The notes below the pieces were generated by a model that saw only the letters and a list, made by a program, of their open reading frames with translations, made no database searches and was not told the DNA's origin. The position numbers and the translations under genes are program-made. A DNA stretch of 64,000 nucleotides from the NCBI RefSeq assembly GCF_900491745.1, contig NZ_UETR01000011.1, positions 75,115-139,114 of the forward strand, in the 5' to 3' direction. The stretch's first letter is position 1; each line of letters opens with the position of its first letter. This stretch comes from Amarolinea aalborgensis. Lineage in GTDB: Bacteria; Chloroflexota; Anaerolineae; SSC4; Amarolineaceae. Of this stretch, positions 62,801 through 64,000 are shown one piece after another.

Positions 62801-63188
62801 GGGCGTTGATCGTCACACTGCCGCCGCTGGCGCCCTTCACATACAGCGAGAGAGTCGCGCTGTTGACAATGGCCGTCGGCGGAATACTGGAAAGGTCAAA
62901 TTGCATGAGCGCGCGCATCAACTTGCCGTTCTCGGTTTTGACCCGCAGTTCAGAATCCCCGCCCCGACGCTCGTCTTGTTTTTCCTGTTTGATGTAAGCA
63001 TCTTTGCCGATGCTTGGCCCGGGCTGCAAGGTCGTGCAGGTCTCACCGCTGGTGGGCCGCATCGCTGCCAAGCTCCCGGACACAGCCTGGCCAGCACGAG
63101 GATCAAGCCCCGCGATGAGCGTTGACGTTAGCATTGTAATTGCCATTACAACACTGAGCCAGATCGTGCTCTGTCCATTTGTTCTCAT
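53847..63188 (-). CDS. Giant secreted repeat protein: DNRLRE-like, 16 SdrD-B-like domains, FN3-like end
   Basis: 3113 residues from ATG 63188 (AGGAG 6 nt upstream). Signal peptide; a DNRLRE-like domain (YIKQEKQDERRGGDSELRVK, LMRALMQFDLSSIPPTA); DUF11/CARDB-like modules; then 16 SdrD-B-like domains with IGDxVWYDxNxDG starts and TADFGY ends. Domains 3-14 form three super-repeats of four domains each (about 473 residues). Last comes an FN3-like domain (YVNLAWTTLAEGANEGFHVW) ending in LQLFMPWLRR. Asp/Asn-rich loops suggest calcium binding and a stiff stalk. No LPXTG or membrane anchor was found. Probable adhesin or sheath component (inferred). Confidence 0.85.
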   Translation of the reverse strand: MRTNGQSTIWLSVVMAITMLTSTLIAGLDPRAGQAVSGSLAAMRPTSGETCTTLQPGPSIGKDAYIKQEKQDERRGGDSELRVKTENGKLMRALMQFDLSSIPPTAIVNSATLSLYVKGASGGSVTINAHGITASWTEAEVTWNARDKAASVLWTNLGGDYNAAVAATASLDDTKNVWKSWNLTSLVSSWLAAPASNLGVILESPVTNPKTEKIFKSSDDGTATQRPKLVVCYSAGVTLTPNNTGEGVAGQTKTYAHVVRVGNLTTVVNLAASSSQGWVQRIYNDVNGNGVKDPEDMIISQTPSIGPNVDYFILVQVDVPSVVALGTTDVTTITATAQATGATATATDSTRVGQLLVVKPDFTRYAVAGSVNFYGHTITNNGNSQDCVNVTSSSSQGWTVLLWEDTNQNGVHETNNPNEPALSNPVCIAAGATYHLVAEIRVPAGATVNTVDQTVITATSGNDPSKSDGADDVTTVFDNSPPVIDGRYDDVYRISPDATQVCYIDQTGALFGKLASFYQPSGNSVYMVLAIDKDFVDNTYGANAVNWPSGHSFGNLTGSDHAQFWGLDANGTKVLDFDLDYISSKSGTPSGYASLGVAGGDGGMNTGSAANIQQWGTSFDYTLNNFGYCSGGNCSVLGTNLTVNSPATDVFYTPNPTYPDWIYDVIYEVKVAKTAFGASGFGSIEVPYIHASPSKIGTNTIYAEPGVCPGEIGDTVWYDTNHDGVQQVGEAGINDVQVKLYRDNGDGFFNPATDTVVATQTTRAGGKYLFQNLRPDDYFVDVVDATIPDGYVITTNNDPTPMISLAEGQSYLEADFGYTLAYPDLLVTKRLTTPGPVYAGQEVSFTIGVTNTGLTSLSLIPLRDWYDPTILDFVSATPQPDSVGTGTLTWNNLAMNFLNGLAPGESVAVVVRFRALQPTAAVLGASKVSAVPASDPAEQQKAQGANGDAPTALDTCGYPYSSANPLTSVVFNESTVLRGFKPVDGGVARPGDTLNVWYNDEHALTLGVRQVKVKTSSGTTTTDYPITPLATNPGSAFDPLLGTTALTGDQAGTDVSDRPMWPAIFITDITTDPNNRAGDWQWGGAPLGPHAVFGTWKGAVRLVDKTRNPPTVTVTPDSDPAKNNWNLGSGDPAPPGLINEGYGAEVRWNVDRLVADGRLISGHTYRFQFMVHDGDQNKTGGDVGEACTTITLAPTGSIGDRVWYDLNGDKLQQSTEPGLNGVKVELYGGSCPLTGRPNGTPLKTLVTAVDGNYDFANLSAGSYCVAVDASTLPTGFALTTANEPLTVLLANLQDYNDADFGYRAQCTNGTPNLATVTGAEDQFDTILTDRRDFACVQIQQALGAIGDFVWYDKNQDGIEDVGEPGIANVTVALYRDTDGSGTLTPGDTLVATTTTDADGGYIFKNLPTGVYFVDVTDANNVLAGLAHIVANQSKPDPTAAITLGAGQVYKDADFGYVRQPTSGKALIGDTVWYDDNGDGVQQPSEPGIPGIQVCATPVGGGTPICTTTDSNGHYLIEVPAGSYTVAPTNPPAGYTATTIVPHPVSVAAGEQYLNADFGYNDNPSQPQLGTIGNLVFRDVGTDGVCGSGDSPLAGVSVDLIRDSNANGVWNAGEPIIATVTTTPGTTCTAGNYQFTGLPAGRYLVHVSDTNAVLVDYTKSPLGAAGVDNNNQADPYAVNLPAAGSNQTADFGYYPQNRTNIGVIGNQVWIEYDANGIFNPTGTDVGQAGVTVELLQGNVVIATTTTGASGDYAFTSLPAGSYQVRVSDTFKVLKDYVLTVLGPNPGQDNNHQAQPYAVSLPAGGYNLTADFGYTKLGAIGDFVWYDTDRDGIEDVGEPGIPNVTVALYRDTDGSGALSAGDTLVATTVTDADGGYIFKNVIPGVYFVDVTDANNVLAGLTHIVANQSKPDPTGAIVLGPGQVYKDADFGYYKLPGSGKAIIGDTVWYDDNGDGIQQPGEPGIPGIQVCATPVGGGAPLCATTDSNGHYLIEAPAGSYTVAPTNPPAGFTATTIVPHPVTLQIGQTYLDADFGYNDNPSQPQLGTVGDLVFRDVNKDGVCNSGDSVFTGVSMDLIRDSNANSAWDAGEPIIATVTTVGGTACTTGNYLFTGVPAGRYLVHVSDTNAVLFDYTKSPLGTAGANNNNQADPYAINLAAGGSNLTADFGYYPLDHTNIGVIGNQVWTEKDYNGLYNANGTDAGQAGVTVQLLKNGTVIATTTTGASGDYAFVSLPGGTYQVRVSDSFGVLAGYVVTVLGPNPGQDNNNQAQPYQVTLPTGGYNLTADFGYIKLGAIGDFVWYDTNRDGIEDVGEPGIPNVTVALYRDTDGSGTLTGGDTLVGTLTTDADGGYLFNNLPPATYFVDVTDANNVLAGLTHIVANQSQPDPTGAIVLAAGQVYKNADFGYVQTPNTGKAIIGDTVWYDDNGDGVQQPGEPGIPNVQVCATSVAGGAPICDTTDSNGHYLIEVPPGSYSVAPTNPPPGYTATTPVPHVPVVVLAGDQYLKADFGYDDAGNNFLGAIGNLVFLDANKDGVYNAGDTPFPGVSVDLIRDSNNNGVWDAGEPIIATATTASTVDANTGNYLFSGLTAGRYLVHVSDTNGVLYGYTKSPLGAAGVNNNNQADPYAVNLPVGADNLTADFGYFLTDRPMGAIGNQVWIETDNNGLFNENSGDYGQHGVTVQLRQNGVVIATTTTGASGDYVFVGLQAGSYDVRVSDALGVLTAYIPTVVGPNPGQDNNNQAQPYAVTLAQGQFNPTADFGYTPGPDVRKDSTIGNLVWVDRNADGLYTADEPGIGNVSVQLWYDSNRNCARDQFDFLVDTKLTAASAFLGGNYRFNGDFPAGNYIVIVTDTNNVLTTYTKSTGPNPGQDNNSQAMPYCIQNFNPTNVGATNLTADFGYWQPVTVGDFTWVDVNGNNVYDPGVEPPLSGVIIQVKNSSNVVVATVTTGPTGGFPAGTYLVTGLPPGRYTATVIPQPNGYLPSGPTTLTSVLLLSGQSDLTLDFPFISPTSVLVANFTADQQPSGYVNLAWTTLAEGANEGFHVWRATSADGVYQRLTTTPIASQASGAAGASYTWVDEAAVAGKVYFYRLETLPAGQLIGPVASRLSGMQLFMPWLRR
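54889..59164. repeat. Three tandem super-repeats of about 1.42 kb inside the giant gene
   Basis: The same anchor (gccgatggcg) occurs at 59151, 57732 and 56313, exactly 1419 bp apart each time; a second anchor (gtaRccRaag) at 58821, 57402 and 55983 gives the same 1419. The last unit is about 15 bp longer before the pattern changes near 54880. Each unit encodes four distinct SdrD-B-like domains in fixed order. Confidence 0.85.
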
Positions 63189-63405
63189 ATCCAACTCCTT
63201 TGACTTCCGAACGAAATCTGATGCGCTACCGAGGCCCGCGAGAACGGTGAGGGTGAAAAATGCGATGCCAAGGGGGACGCTACAACGGCTAAATGACTAC
63301 ATAACTTGACCGCAAAGCCGACTCATGACAGGGTCATGACCAAGATAACTAACCTATGAGTTTATCTTCCATTTTGGCGCGTCAGCACAGTTTGAACCTA
63401 TGTAC

Positions 63406-63434
63406 ATTATACAGGGATGCAAGCAGCTTGTATA
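63406..63434 (-). promoter_or_regulatory. Proximal promoter TATACA-17-TATAAT
   Basis: Minus strand: TATACA (63434-63429), 17-nt spacer, TATAAT (63411-63406). The leader to ATG 63188 is about 210 nt. Confidence 0.6.
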
Positions 63435-63511
63435 GTGTTGAACCTTTCAGTTGCCTTACGGTTACTGAGCCATGTAGACCCATACTGTTGGGTGCAAGTA
63501 TACGAGCGACA

Positions 63512-63540
63512 ATTATAATGTAATCTACTGAGCCATGCAA
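63512..63540 (-). promoter_or_regulatory. Distal promoter TTGCAT-17-TATAAT
   Basis: Minus strand: TTGCAT (63540-63535), 17-nt spacer, TATAAT (63517-63512). One copy of the direct repeat (63526-63537) overlaps its -35. Confidence 0.7.
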
Positions 63541-63670
63541 TTTGCCAATAGTGATTATGACGACTTGCAAGGCGTAATTGTAAGATGTAATACAAAAACG
63601 TCGGGGCAGATATGCATGCACCGGGCGACTTTTGCATGCCAAACGATGGGCTGGTTGCCAGCCCGCAAAC

Positions 63671-63706
63671 AAAAAGAGCGAGAGTGACCCTAATGATCAC
63701 TCTCGC
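63671..63706 (-). terminator. Intrinsic terminator of the truncated paralogue
   Basis: Perfect 10-bp stem GCGAGAGTGA/TCACTCTCGC (63697-63706 with 63678-63687), followed on the minus strand by TCTTTTTG. A GC-rich 10-bp hairpin (63745-63754 with 63759-63768) precedes it, as after the giant gene. Confidence 0.88.
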
Positions 63707-63787
63707 GATGTTATGAACGCGCGACAGGCTCATAGGGGGCTACGAGGGGCGCCCCCGCGGGCGCCCCTTTCTTTCAAGAGACGAAAT

Positions 63788-64000
63788 CTAGCGCCGCAGC
63801 CAGGGCATGAAGAGCTGCATGCCCGAGAGCCGGGAGGTGACGGGGCCGATGAGTTGGCCAGCGGGCAGCGTCTCCAGGCGATAGTAGTAGACCTTGCCGG
63901 CGACTGCGGCCTCGTCTACCCAGGTGTAGCTGGCGCCGGCCGCGCCGCTGGCCTGGCTGGCAATCGGCGTCGTGGTCAGGCGCTGGTAAACGCCATCGCT
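63788..64000 (-). CDS. C-terminal end of a tandem paralogue of the giant surface protein (5' part outside window)
   Basis: 70 residues are visible, nearly identical to the end of the giant protein (ASQASGAAGASYTWVDEAAV, then LQ/MQLFMPWLRR before TAG). Only two differences are seen in the shared stretch: Tyr for Phe and Thr for Ala. It is the FN3-like C-terminal module. The gene continues past base 64000, and the rest of its domain content cannot be judged from here. Confidence 0.9.
   Translation of the reverse strand, partial: SDGVYQRLTTTPIASQASGAAGASYTWVDEAAVAGKVYYYRLETLPAGQLIGPVTSRLSGMQLFMPWLRR

Larger units (their letters stand above)
63189..63787. other. AT-richer intergenic region upstream of the giant gene
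   Basis: About 600 nt without a convincing gene. It contains two promoters for the giant gene (63406-63434 and 63512-63540), a 12-bp direct repeat tactgagccatg at 63473 and 63526, and near 63671-63768 the double-hairpin terminator of the upstream paralogue. Base composition is clearly more AT-rich than the coding regions. Confidence 0.6.

Noticed and set aside
63382..63733. Two overlapping frames of about 100 codons upstream of the giant gene
   Set aside because: They run through promoters and a terminator, lack a ribosome site and match no protein pattern.

Overview
The window reads as chromosomal DNA of a high-GC bacterium, most likely a member of the phylum Chloroflexota (Anaerolineae-like). 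This is an inference from content. The clues are an archaeal-type mevalonate cluster with a class II HMG-CoA reductase, a ba3-type cytochrome oxidase operon, very large secreted proteins built of SdrD-B-like and malectin-like domains with Thr-Pro linkers, secreted proteins ending in a short Pro/Arg tail, and DUF5107 and DUF4349 lipoproteins. No rRNA, phage, insertion sequence or CRISPR array was seen.

Layout. 1-3.8 kb (+): the end of a STAND/NB-ARC ATPase gene, a coupled TPR gene, a DUF1786 gene and a flavin-reductase-like gene. 3.98-8.1 kb (-): HMG-CoA reductase, HMG-CoA synthase, thiolase and DUF35 protein. 8.26-12.05 kb (-): three membrane genes resembling complex I antiporter subunits. 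12.2 kb (+): glutamate formimidoyltransferase. 13.28-13.53 kb (-): tRNA-Pro, tRNA-Gly and tRNA-Met with promoter and terminator. 13.7-17.3 kb (-): two envelope genes. 17.5-24.0 kb (+): O-antigen ligase-like protein, TetR regulator plus cytochrome P450, divergent GH13 protein, PHP phosphoesterase. 24.2-25.9 kb (-): tsaE-tsaB-rimI. 26.1-28.0 kb (+): metallophosphoesterase and DUF4349 lipoprotein. 28.1-33.9 kb (-): cyclic-nucleotide-binding/PH membrane protein, azlCD, a transporter remnant and uvrC. 34.1-38.7 kb (-): ba3-type oxidase subunits I, II and the tiny IIa, with PCu(A)C and two SCO-type genes and a degenerate receiver. 39.0-41.6 kb (-): NarL/NarX-type two-component pair. 42-64 kb (-): a block of exported surface proteins: a 14-unit repeat protein, an SdrD-B protein, two subtilases with malectin-like domains, a 3113-residue repeat protein, and the 3' end of its tandem paralogue cut off by the window edge.

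How genes work together. The DUF35-thiolase-HMG-CoA synthase-reductase set matches the archaeal arrangement that channels acetyl-CoA to mevalonate. The reductase promoter and the separate DUF35 promoter share an 18-bp element at matching distance from their -10 boxes. The oxidase operon carries its own copper-delivery proteins. The surface block looks like a cell-envelope or adhesion locus that grew by duplication: the giant gene contains three super-repeats (first two periods exactly 1419 bp), and its neighbour repeats its C-terminus and its double-hairpin terminator.

Promoters are easy to read here. Several genes have TTGNNN-17-TANNAT or an extended -10 of the form TGTGGTARAAT. uvrC appears leaderless.
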